A stretch of 14,163 bases of DNA from Tieghemiomyces parasiticus (GCA_027575765.1 JANBPT010001116.1:1-14163), one strand, 5' to 3'; shown: positions 1 to 7,013, counted from the stretch's first letter. The notes: generated by a model not told the origin, from the sequence alone. Numbers and translations are program-made.

Positions 1-178
1 GTTGGGCAAGCAAGACAGTATATGGCTGGGTCCGTCGCCGAACGTACCCATGCCCTTGTGGTTCCCCTTCGCTAGGGCATACCGACATCCACAGTCACAA
101 GGTCAAAGTAGTACCGGCTACAGGGGCCGCCAAATTACAGGCGATTAGGAGCGGAGGGGGAGGTGGTGGCCGTTAACA

Positions 179-385
179 ATGGGGAAGCGGGAGGAGAAAA
201 GGGGGGAGAGAGCGAGGTGGGCGGCAGTTACAAAGGCGTGTAGTAAGGCCAGCTCTTTGTTCCGTCCTTCACCTAGCGAGCCTTATCCGCTTGCCATGCC
301 ACGGACTTCAGCCCAGCCGGCCGCAACCAACGGGTTGCCTCTCACCACGGCTCCCTTCGCTGCCGCCCTTCCTTCCCCTTCGTAA
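179..385 (+). CDS. Unproven small ORF, 68 codons
   Basis: This ORF starts at an ATG in a strong fungal context (AACA before, G after) and ends at TAA. Its first 20 or so residues are highly basic and acidic (many K, R and E). The rest is rich in Pro, Ala and Ser and looks disordered. There is no signal peptide, membrane segment or recognisable motif. No TATA box or pyrimidine-rich leader precedes it, unlike the two well-supported genes of the window; the sequence just upstream is G-rich. The start context is the only positive evidence. It may be a chance ORF or the first exon of something longer. I do not recognise it and assign no function. Confidence 0.18.
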   Translation: MGKREEKRGERARWAAVTKACSKASSLFRPSPSEPYPLAMPRTSAQPAATNGLPLTTAPFAAALPSPS

Positions 386-1025
386 CCACGACACTTGCAG
401 TGGCCGGTGCGATGCTCCGCTGGCCGATAGAAGGTCTGGAGGGGATCTGGGCTGCCCAGGTCGCCCATCTGGCTGGCCCCGGTAGGCGCCACCATTTCGG
501 CTATCAATCCTGGGCCCAAAATATACCCTCCTCCCCTAATATATATCTTTAGGCGGGTATAGCCCGCCTCAGAAAACGGGTTAGCCGTGGGCGCTCAGCA
601 CGAGAAGGTAATGGACTCGTATAAACGGTGCTTTGGTACCGAGCACGACGGCGGTGAAGCAGGAGGAAGAAGGGGAGAGAGGGAGCGGCTTAATTTAAGG
701 TCGAGTATGCGTACTAGCTTGTGATGATCCCTCTCCATAGCCCCATTGTATCACTTTGTGCAAGTCAATGCGTGGGCTACCTTGTCACTGAGTGATCTTT
801 GTTTATTGAGAGAGCCAGTTATCCGCGAGGTGCGTTGCATGACTGCTTGGTCGCCTGTGGAGGGGATGTATGGATTCCTGTTTTCATTTCTTAGAGAATG
901 GACAATCTCAAGTCACCGTGCTCCTCCTCTTCCTCTCCCGTTGGCCTGTGCGGTGGGTCATGGCGCAGTGGCAGTGCTGGACCAGCGATATCAGTCCGAG
1001 AAATCCTTCTTCTTGACTCTCGGGG
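386..1025. other. Non-coding stretch upstream of the secreted-peptide gene
   Basis: I find no supportable gene here. Frames that are open over part of the stretch (for example 746-1,033 on the plus strand) lack a good start and any recognisable motif. The stretch holds a perfect inverted repeat at 551-569 and AGGGG motifs at 671-675 and 861-865. The AGGGG core is the type read by fungal Nrg1- and Msn2-class zinc-finger factors. Because it lies directly upstream of the TATA-like box at 1,026, it is probably promoter-proximal DNA of the gene at 1,304. Confidence 0.4.
551..569. repeat. Perfect 7-bp inverted repeat with 5-nt spacer
   Basis: The arms are AGGCGGG (551-557) and CCCGCCT (563-569), separated by TATAG. 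The arms are fully complementary and six of seven pairs are G:C, so RNA could fold a short stable hairpin. As DNA the arms resemble paired CGG-type half-sites bound by fungal zinc-cluster dimers, but that reading is speculative. No T-run follows, so it does not look like a Pol III terminator. Confidence 0.55.
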
Positions 1026-1034
1026 ATATTTAAA
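1026..1034 (+). promoter_or_regulatory. TATA-like box of the secreted-peptide gene
   Basis: ATATTTAAA lies 270 nt upstream of the ATG at 1,304. Between an ATG at 1,042 and the start codon there is no other ATG. That interval is strongly C/T-rich, as expected for a fungal transcription-start region and leader. A CCAAT pentamer follows at 1,061-1,065. The leader may also hold a 5'-UTR intron: a good 3' splice site (pyrimidines then TACAG) ends at 1,289, but I see no compelling donor. Confidence 0.4.
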
Positions 1035-1303
1035 GGTCCAGATGGTGCGCCATTACTTTACCAATTATACTTACTTTCACTTACCTTCAATTCCATCTTA
1101 CTACCAGTTGCGTATTCCCATATATCATAGCCTCACTTTACCACACTCTCTTCGCTGCATCACATTCTGCCCGTTCTGTAGCGCCACCTTGAATCACTCT
1201 TGATCATTTTCTTTACCACCGACGTACAATTTATCTACCTATCCATTCACATATCAACTTAGATTTCTTACCCACTTCCCCACCTACAGTGACCGGCTCA
1301 ACC

Positions 1304-1627
1304 ATGCAATCCAAACTGACCTCCATCCTCATTGGCATCGTGCTTCTTCTACAGCTGACCGTTGTCCTGGCCTTGCCTGTGTCCTCATCGGCACCTATCG
1401 GATCCGGTGAAGGCAAATGGAAACCTGTCAGCGAATCCCTAGCAGCCGCTGGCACGCCCTCGGACGTGAAGCAGTCTACGGCACCCACCAGCGTACATCT
1501 AGTTCGCCGATTTGGTGCCCTACTTAGACTCTTTGGAAAACTAGGGGGAAGAGGTAAAGGTACCGAGGGAGGCCAAAAGGCCAAGGCGATTGACAAGGCT
1601 TCGAATGGCAGCTCGGAGAAAAAGTAA
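1304..1627 (+). CDS. Small secreted cationic peptide precursor, 107 aa
   Basis: I take the ATG at 1,304 (A at -3) as the start; the open frame begins at a GTG at 1,289, but this is the first ATG after a 260-nt ATG-free leader. Residues 1-23 form a clear signal peptide: basic K4, hydrophobic core 5-22, and a likely cleavage site after V21-L22-A23. A Ser/Pro/Ala/Gly-rich segment follows (24-66). R68-R69 is a dibasic site of the kind cut by Kex2-type proteases. Directly after it, residues 70-80 form an amphipathic helix, with F70, L73, L74, L76, F77 and L80 on one face and R75 and K79 on the other. The C-terminal 26 residues are Gly/Lys-rich. There are no cysteines after the signal, so this is not a disulfide-rich effector. 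The likely role is a secreted peptide that acts outside the cell, perhaps membrane-active or a signal. I recognise no family. The ORF, signal and leader make it a probable real gene; its function is inference. Confidence 0.7.
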   Translation: MQSKLTSILIGIVLLLQLTVVLALPVSSSAPIGSGEGKWKPVSESLAAAGTPSDVKQSTAPTSVHLVRRFGALLRLFGKLGGRGKGTEGGQKAKAIDKASNGSSEKK

Positions 1628-2170
1628 TAAGCCCGCTAAAAAAGGTCGACTGAGATGGCGTTTTCTGTCCCAAAACGGTCACGCCCAGTTGTCACGTCCC
1701 TTGACCGCCTCTGGTCCTAAAAATATACCGTCATCGCCATCTTCAACACTACGCCCGAGGACATCAATTTTCCAAACGTCAGTTGGAACACAAACCTCAG
1801 GCCCACACCCTCCTTCAACCATCCAGTCTACTATCCTTTCCATACACTTTCGCAATCACCATATGCCTCTCTAGGCCCACCCCTGCTGCTTCCTTTCTAT
1901 AGGTTCGCGTCCAGATTCACTGCCTATGCAATATCATTTTCGGCCTTTTAAATATACATCTATGTGGAATATTTTTACTTGCGTATTTATATTCACTATA
2001 AAAGCCATTAACATGGGAGCCTGAGTGAGTTATCTACATGCTATGTTTAACAGATTTAAAAGCCATTGGGCTGGAAACGAGGGAGCTCTAGTTTCCTATT
2101 AGCCATAGATGTCACGTAAATGGGGGATTTTGCTCCTCGGTTGTCACTGCATACCTCTAAGCAGATAAAC
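1628..2170. other. 3' flank of the secreted-peptide gene; no gene seen
   Basis: The first 250 bases are open in another frame (stop at 1,874), but without an independent ATG start. That frame could be used only if a 58-nt intron at 1,554-1,611 were removed. From about 1,930 the sequence turns AT-rich (AAATATAC, then TATAAAAG near 1,996), which fits a fungal 3'-end region, but there is no clear AATAAA on the plus strand. I see nothing else. Confidence 0.3.
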
Positions 2171-2207
2171 ATACCATATTATACTGCTTGAAACTGCAGT
2201 ATGGTAT
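2171..2207. repeat. Imperfect hairpin with a 5-nt bulge
   Basis: The right arm GCAGTATGGTAT (2,196-2,207) pairs with ATACCATA (2,171-2,178) plus CTGC (2,184-2,187). The five bases between them (2,179-2,183) are left as a bulge, and an 8-nt loop lies at 2,188-2,195. All twelve arm positions pair. It could be a folded RNA element, a protein-binding palindrome or a small mobile-element scar. I see no flanking target-site duplication. Confidence 0.5.
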
Positions 2208-2250
2208 TGGAGACAACTAAGCCATCAAGGTAAAGACGTATGCCTGGGCG

Positions 2251-2263
2251 GTTGTAGTACAAC
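2251..2263. repeat. 13-bp palindrome GTTGTA-G-TACAAC
   Basis: This is a perfect palindrome with 6-bp arms around one central base. It lies between the hairpin at 2,171-2,207 and the nested repeat at 2,293-2,332. Alone it could be chance; the clustering makes it worth noting as a possible site for a dimeric DNA-binding protein. Confidence 0.35.
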
Positions 2264-2292
2264 TTACCGGTACGTCACTATTAGGAATCCAC

Positions 2293-2332
2293 CCTAGGTG
2301 ATATGCCAGGCATTTGCGCACTGCCACCTAGG
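2293..2332. repeat. Nested inverted repeats, CCTAGGTG ... CACCTAGG
   Basis: Perfect 8-bp arms CCTAGGTG (2,293-2,300) and CACCTAGG (2,325-2,332) enclose a second perfect palindrome, ATGCC-A-GGCAT, at 2,303-2,313. Each outer arm contains the self-complementary hexamer CCTAGG. The arrangement could form a branched (cruciform or three-way) structure or serve as paired protein sites. No coding frame crosses it convincingly. Confidence 0.5.
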
Positions 2333-2645
2333 CCCGAGATTACGGATAATGGCGTAGGCTGAACGCCGCAAGCGGAGGTGGTTTGGATGTTCTGCATCTG
2401 AATGTGATGGGTATGAGCATGGTCAAAATATAAGGGTAGTAAGGTGTGCCAGTTTTAGATTGGAACCAACTTCGGTGCCGTATATAGGCGGCGGCCTGTG
2501 ACTAGGCCTTGCTGGCTTGAGCTTGTGTTGAGAAATAGTCGAATCCTAGAGTAGCATAAGAAAGTATTGCAAGTGCCGTTCGCAAGGAACGGGCCTGAGT
2601 GGCATCAATGTGACATAGAAGTCAGGTAGTGGAATTGGCTTGTTG

Positions 2646-2840
2646 TTATGGCCGGGTGCATGAATGATAACATGGTAGCGTGGTGGAGAGGTGGGTGGCT
2701 GCCGCCCTGTCCATGGTGATGAGGTTGTTCCAGCTGACTACGCTGACGCTCGGGAAAGCCAAGCCGCGCCTGGCGAGGAATCTCACTGCCAAAACTTCTG
2801 CGCCCAGCGATCTCAGCGGAATAAAGTAGCGATGAGCCAT
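2646..2840 (-). CDS. Unproven small ORF, 64 codons
   Basis: The ATG at 2,840 has a favourable context (AAAA before, G after), and a TATAATA lies about 10-20 bases upstream, too close to serve as its TATA box. The codons favour C or G at the third position over much of the frame, as in the zinc-finger gene. The product is basic and moderately hydrophobic, with no signal peptide, Cys/His cluster or recognised motif. A plus-strand frame of 128 codons (2,691-3,077, GTG start) overlaps it antiparallel and also looks partly coding, so at most one can be real. Either could be the remnant of an older gene. I assign no function. Confidence 0.18.
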   Translation of the reverse strand: MAHRYFIPLRSLGAEVLAVRFLARRGLAFPSVSVVSWNNLITMDRAAATHLSTTLPCYHSCTRP

Positions 2841-3178
2841 TTTTCGAATATTATACCCGACCGCCAGTACCAGCAGGGGTGCTGTCTATGGAGGCTTGTC
2901 TCATCATCGGTGACTATGGTGTTCGGTGGGCAGCTAGTAACGTTGGCGAAGTTCCTTTCGGAAGTTGATCACAAAAAAAAATACTATGGTGATGCTAGGT
3001 ATTGGGGAAGGACATTGGGACCATACGGACGACCAAGGCTTGTATCTCCAAACTCATGTGCAGGGCAGTACATGTGATGCTAGAAGGTTACTTGAGGGGC
3101 TAGGCCAACTGCCTACTGGCTGTTCAGAGTGTTATATTTAAAAGCATCAGGCCCCTTCTCACTCCACGTCTCACAGTT

Positions 3179-3820
3179 TTAGTCAAAGGGCGGTCTAATG
3201 GGTAGGCTGCTTCGGCAATTATTATTACCTATACGAGAGCGCGCTAGTCCTTGGGATGGATGAGCGAAGGATACGATGGAAGATGCTATTTTGGTAGTAT
3301 GTTCAGAGAGTATTAATATGTACCCTTTAGATATGAGCACCAATGTAAAATATGGACCGGTATCATGTCCTGGATATATGCAGGCTAATTTTTTAGTCTT
3401 GGATATGGCTAAGACGTTGGATGCCTGTAAAGGGCGAGGGGTGACTAGAGCAAGCGTGTAGCAACGTTTACTATGAAGGTGAAGGTGGATGCAGTGTAGG
3501 GAGGCCTCTAAAAACAAGATAGTACGAATGGAGGGCGAGGGAGGGTAGCGGGTGTTACGGATACCCAGTGGTACAAGAGAGTAAATGACAGACGGAAAGC
3601 GAATCTTCGAGGGCCCGAGGACCCTTGGGTTAATATAGCCTGGCCTCTTGGGTGTGAATTGTTGGGCCGCAATATCGATAGAAGACGCCTGCTGATGTAT
3701 GCCTGTGGCTGTACGGAATAAGCACATGAGCAACAACGGCAGGCGCAGTAGAGGGCATAGGTAAAGGGGTAAGCTGTAAAAGCAATCATGCGGAGGAGGA
3801 GACAAGGTAAGAGCGATCAT
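3179..3820 (-). CDS. Hypothetical protein, 213 codons, doubtful
   Basis: This is one of the longest open frames outside the zinc-finger gene. It is open from a GTG at 3,880, but the first ATG is at 3,820, with a weak context (T at -3), and it stops at TAA. The N-terminal 36 residues are Leu/Pro/Cys-rich and hydrophobic and could include a membrane segment, though prolines interrupt it. The rest is rich in Ile, Leu, Ser, Pro and Arg with no domain I recognise. The coding strand here is pyrimidine-rich, which removes stop codons by composition alone, so length is weaker evidence than usual. No TATA box with a clean leader is evident. It may be a lineage-specific gene or a chance frame. Confidence 0.22.
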   Translation of the reverse strand: MIALTLSPPPHDCFYSLPLYLCPLLRLPLLLMCLFRTATGIHQQASSIDIAAQQFTPKRPGYINPRVLGPSKIRFPSVIYSLVPLGIRNTRYPPSPSIRTILFLEASLHCIHLHLHSKRCYTLALVTPRPLQASNVLAISKTKKLACIYPGHDTGPYFTLVLISKGYILILSEHTTKIASSIVSFAHPSQGLARSRIGNNNCRSSLPIRPPFD

Positions 3821-3859
3821 GTAGCGCAACCGCAAGCGCCGTAGTAGTGCCAACCGAGA

Positions 3860-4060
3860 ATGTGGTTTTATGCGCGCCACGGGGATAAAAAAGAAAAAAA
3901 AACTGTTTCGTACGAGATCATGTTCTATAATCGACTCTACGAGGTGTTCTCTCCCTCTAACCTGGTACGGCTAGGTGTATATTCATGTAGCATACATCTA
4001 AAGCCACTGGGGTCGTTCGAAGTAATTATTGCGTACAATCTGTTAAACTATTACGTATAG
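3860..4060 (+). CDS. Unproven small ORF, 66 codons
   Basis: This ORF starts at ATG, ends at TAG and contains a lysine-rich patch encoded by A-runs (A9 at 3,894-3,902). Residues after that are Tyr-, Leu- and Val-rich. It is in the same register as the coding-like stretch that follows at 4,061-4,507, separated only by the TAG at 4,058. It could be an upstream piece of the same broken or spliced gene, or a chance frame. No motif is recognised. Confidence 0.13.
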   Translation: MWFYARHGDKKEKKTVSYEIMFYNRLYEVFSPSNLVRLGVYSCSIHLKPLGSFEVIIAYNLLNYYV

Positions 4061-4511
4061 CCTTTTCACCATCCTAAAACTCCGTTTTCTATGATCGATC
4101 TGACTGAATGGAGATGTCTACCGTTCCAACAAGATGGCCTGGCCGTGTTCTCTGGTGACTTGCCTCAAGCTAAAGTGACAGGTATAAAGGGATACCCTTG
4201 TAGCAATTGAGTGATCCACCGATTCATTCCCCAGAACACTAGCGCCCCATTCGAACGAAACCACCACAGTAACTCCGGCACCCAGGTAATGACCGTTCCC
4301 TTAGGTCTGGAAGTCAACCGCCATCCCAGGCCAGAGATAGGTGGATGTGATCTGCTGGAAATAAGTGACCTTGAAAATCTGGACGACCATAAGCCTACCC
4401 CCGCTTAGGCAGACACGAGCCCAACTCCTCTTCGACATGATAGAGAAGTCGACGCTGGCCAACTCGACTGCATCAAAAAATATCACGTCATCTACCAGGT
4501 CAAGTAAATAA
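4061..4511 (+). pseudogene. Coding-like stretch with in-frame stops (decayed or spliced gene)
   Basis: One reading frame is open from 4,061 to the TAA at 4,505-4,507 except for TGA at 4,208 and TAG at 4,406. It begins well at an ATG at 4,091, and many codons end in C or G. The TAG lies exactly at a strong 3' splice-site-like end (pyrimidine tract then TTAG, ending 4,408). A good donor, CAG|GTAATG, sits at 4,286; the implied intron is 123 nt, a multiple of three. No equally good intron removes the TGA: GTGACA...CCCCAG (4,175-4,234, 60 nt) keeps frame but has a poor donor, and GTATAA at 4,182 does not keep frame. After 4,409 a second register ending at TAA 4,509-4,511 also looks coding. I recognise no family; gene, pseudogene and chance all remain open. 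Confidence 0.25.
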
Positions 4512-5104
4512 GGTGTACAATTTAGGCCCAAGAACAGATTCGTTGAGTGTGTTAATACATATAGTATACCCGACGGACCTACTTATCTTTCGACCCCCCT
4601 CCCTTTCGGCCATAAAATCTCTTAGCGCCTGCCCCCCCCCGAGCTGCATCACCTGTACCGCTACTGTTCAACAACCACTCGGGTCAGGTATTGAGCACAA
4701 TTAATCAAACCATGTGGTGATCATCTCTATTAGAGCCTATGGTTAAGTGTTGCCCTGTTCGTCAATTAGGTTTTATTCACGATGGGGTATCCCCGAGAAA
4801 CTATTAACAAGGGGATGCGAGGATGATGGAATAAAAAGGAAAACCACAAGCACCAGTGCAAGGGTGTCTTTTCAAGGCTGCATAACGGTATTAGTGAGGC
4901 GAAATCGATGCTGATGGACGCCTTCCGTTTTTACAGTGCTATTGAGGTGTAGCAGAAATTATACAGGAGGTGGATGAAAGTAGCGAGATGAGGGTTTTGT
5001 GCAGTGCTGAGAGGGTGATGGATGGATGAAGAAAGGACCCCATAGCACGTTATCCAGTAGGCGCCAGGCCGGCCGGACAATTGTGTCGAAGGGACGACCT
5101 GGGC
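4512..5104. other. 3' flank of the zinc-finger gene; no gene seen
   Basis: No convincing ORF lies here. The stretch carries a run of nine C (4,632-4,640). From about 4,960 it is G/A-rich on the plus strand, which fits a pyrimidine-rich 3' UTR of the minus-strand gene that stops at 5,105. Confidence 0.35.
4772..4777 (-). terminator. AATAAA-type poly(A) signal, tentative
   Basis: TTTATT on the plus strand reads AATAAA on the minus strand, about 330 nt past the stop of the zinc-finger gene. It is the clearest canonical hexamer I found on that side, but fungal 3' ends often use degenerate signals and the distance is long, so the link to this gene is uncertain. Confidence 0.18.
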
Positions 5105-6073
5105 CTACATGTAGTAGGGCGATGGGGGAGCTGTAAACCCTGCGGTGTAGGGCGGGTAGCTGGTGTGCGGGGTGGTGGGGCTCGGGGGCAGGCTGAAGCC
5201 AACGTACGGGTGCGGATGGGGAGCAGCGCTGCGAGGGACAGCGGTGTATGGGTGGTATCCACCGACGGACCGGTGGCGGTGATGAGGGGGGAGGTGGCCG
5301 GATTGGGCATCAACCACTAGAGGCTCCAGCGCCGGCTGGACACGGCCGGACTTGGCACGGGAGCGAGCGTTGGAGTGCGTGCGGTAGTGCTGGCGCATGT
5401 TGTCGTGGCGAGCAAAGTACTGGTTGCAGGTGGGCAGGTCGCACTTGTAGCGCTTCTCGCCCGTGTGGATGCGAGTGTGACGGGACAGGTGTCCGCTGGT
5501 CGTGAAGGCCTTGTCACAGCCCTCCCAGGTGCAAACATGCTTACGCTTGGGCTCAGTGAGAGTGGCCTTGATCTGGGTAATTGGGAGGGGGGTAGGGGCC
5601 GGGTACGGCGTGCGAACCGGGGTGACGAGCTGCTGCTGGTGGACCCGGGGACTCGACGGGGCGGTGGTGCAAGGAGTGATTGGCGCAAGGTAATAGTCTG
5701 GGGAAGTCACAATATGGGTGCCGTTGGTAACCGGGGTGGCGGGCGGGGTCAGCTCCAGGTAGGGCTGGTCGCAGACAATGGACGCGAAGCCCGGTAGCCG
5801 AAGGTCACGAGGCACTTCGGCGTGACGCTGGGCGGGGGAGGTGAAGGTCGAGTCGAGAGGGGGCGTCACGTAACCGCTGGTGACCTTGGACAAGGGACTG
5901 CTGGGGGCATCGTCGTAGTCGCTGCTGGCGGTGATGGACAGGGGACGCGAAGGTGAGGTAGGAACGTCATCGTTCAGGAGGCTCACCAGGGAGCCAGCGG
6001 CACTACGAACGGAAAACCGGGTGTCACATGAGGCGGACTCGGCCCCAAAATTACGAGTGGAAGTCATAGACAT
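5105..6073 (-). CDS. Nrg1/Nrg2-like C2H2 zinc-finger transcription factor, 322 aa
   Basis: This is a probable nuclear DNA-binding regulator. Two C2H2 fingers span residues 181-233: C181, C186, H199, H203 and C211, C216, H229, H233, both C-x4-C-x12-H-x3-H. They are joined by a TGEK linker with Arg where Pro is usual. The finger sequences TTSGHLSRH and RHDN-x2-QHYRTH match the yeast Nrg1/Nrg2 type; Mig1 and Msn2 fingers differ. PKRK at 175-178 and a basic tail after finger 2 could be nuclear localisation signals. The N-terminal half is Ser/Thr/Pro-rich, with 12 S/T-P dipeptides before the fingers, possible MAPK or CDK targets. The C-terminus is Pro/His/Tyr-rich. In yeasts Nrg proteins bind CCCT-containing sites and repress glucose-repressed and filamentation genes through Cyc8-Tup1; that role here is inferred. 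I start at the ATG at 6,073 (A at -3), because the longer frame begins at TTG and the leader has no other ATG. No intron is needed. Confidence 0.93.
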   Translation of the reverse strand: MSMTSTRNFGAESASCDTRFSVRSAAGSLVSLLNDDVPTSPSRPLSITASSDYDDAPSSPLSKVTSGYVTPPLDSTFTSPAQRHAEVPRDLRLPGFASIVCDQPYLELTPPATPVTNGTHIVTSPDYYLAPITPCTTAPSSPRVHQQQLVTPVRTPYPAPTPLPITQIKATLTEPKRKHVCTWEGCDKAFTTSGHLSRHTRIHTGEKRYKCDLPTCNQYFARHDNMRQHYRTHSNARSRAKSGRVQPALEPLVVDAQSGHLPPHHRHRSVGGYHPYTAVPRSAAPHPHPYVGFSLPPSPTTPHTSYPPYTAGFTAPPSPYYM

Positions 6074-6278
6074 GATGTGAAAAGTGTGGTACGTAGGGTG
6101 CAAGACAGGATTAAATGATGGTGGAGAGTAGGACCAAGTAAAGGTATAGTCGTGGATAAGCGATAGACGGCGATGATAAACGAGATGGAAGGGGCGTAGA
6201 ATGAGTGTGCTGGCAAAGCGGGTATAATGGTGGGTATATCTGGTAGGGTAGTCGGTGCCGGAGTCCTAGGAGGGGGAA
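6074..6278 (-). promoter_or_regulatory. Pyrimidine-rich, ATG-free leader of the zinc-finger gene
   Basis: Read on the minus strand, these 205 bases contain no ATG and are rich in C and T, as expected for a fungal 5' leader. The first ATG met by a scanning ribosome is the proposed start at 6,073. This supports that start over the second in-frame ATG two codons later, which has T at -3. Confidence 0.5.
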
Positions 6279-6499
6279 CATTCGAGGGTTTATATATGGA
6301 TCGAGGGGACAGGGCGGGCGGGCCAAGCAACCCTGCCTGTGCCCCAGTGTGCCAGGTGGGACGCTGGCGAAGGGGTGTATGAATCGCCTGTGCGACAGAA
6401 CCTCATTCAGGGCGGTAAAAGGGCAAGTAGGAAGGGGGGAAGGATGACTGAACATCCCCCTTTTTTCCCTCCACTCTATCTCTACACATCCACGAGGGG
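6190..6499 (-). promoter_or_regulatory. Cluster of six AGGGG (CCCCT) motifs upstream of the zinc-finger gene
   Basis: AGGGG occurs on the plus strand at 6,190, 6,271, 6,304, 6,371, 6,433 and 6,495; the last four lie upstream of the TATA box. On the gene's own strand they read CCCCT, the stress-response/Nrg-type core. The local sequence is G-rich, which raises the chance expectation. Regulation by the encoded Nrg1-like protein itself, or by an Msn2-like factor, is a reasonable hypothesis but is not shown. Confidence 0.35.
6289..6296 (-). promoter_or_regulatory. TATA box (TATATAAA) of the zinc-finger gene
   Basis: TATATAAA on the minus strand lies about 216 nt upstream of the ATG at 6,073 and is followed by the pyrimidine-rich, ATG-free leader. 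The spacing and layout closely resemble those of the secreted-peptide gene at 1,304. Confidence 0.5.
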
Positions 6500-6599
6500 A
6501 CTGACAAGGGCAAGTCTGGGTCAGACATCAAAGTGGGAAGAAGCGTAGTGGTCGAAAAGGGACGGCTGAGCAGTGGGGTGCCCACCATCCTGTCCAATG

Positions 6600-7013
6600 A
6601 CCTTGCCCCACTAGAGGTCGCTCACTTAACGCGTAACCGATTACCCCCCCCCACCCCATTTCTCCATTCGCCGTTCACACCGACACACCCGGTAGCGTAA
6701 ACAAGCCCCACAGTAGTGCTGTGCAGTACCTTCCAACTCCACCCCCCCTTTCCGCATGGAGCTGATGTTTTTTTTGCTCTACCTGAACGGCTCCTTACCT
6801 CTGGTTCCTTCCGTCACCACCCTACTCGGCCCGTCCCGCCGGCTTGCTCCGCTCATGCCCACTGTCGGCGTCGGTGGCAGCAACGGCGGGCCCGCCGAGG
6901 ATACTGGTTAAAGGGCCTAGTGAGGGAGGGTTCCGTTGAAAGGAAAAACAAACAGTGGACTACATCTATGTGTCACCCATACGTTTCTTCAGTTAGCTGG
7001 CCCCACCTGAGAC
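6600..7013. other. Intergenic, no gene supported
   Basis: A 107-codon frame (6,716-7,039) starts at GTG and has an incoherent, Pro/Arg/His-rich composition; I do not accept it. The stretch includes C9 (6,644-6,652) and T8 (6,768-6,775). I see no TATA box paired with a clean leader on either strand. Confidence 0.35.

Noticed and set aside
2171..2332. Terminal inverted repeats of a DNA transposon
   Set aside because: The elements are unrelated in sequence, no transposase frame lies between or beside them, and no target-site duplication is seen.
5081..5797. Plus-strand and alternative-frame ORFs across the zinc-finger gene
   Set aside because: They are antisense or shifted readings of a well-supported coding sequence, with no motifs of their own.
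5105..6103. Longer zinc-finger protein starting ten codons upstream
   Set aside because: That frame begins at TTG (6,103), which is not a normal nuclear start in fungi. The ATG at 6,073 has A at -3 and follows an ATG-free leader.
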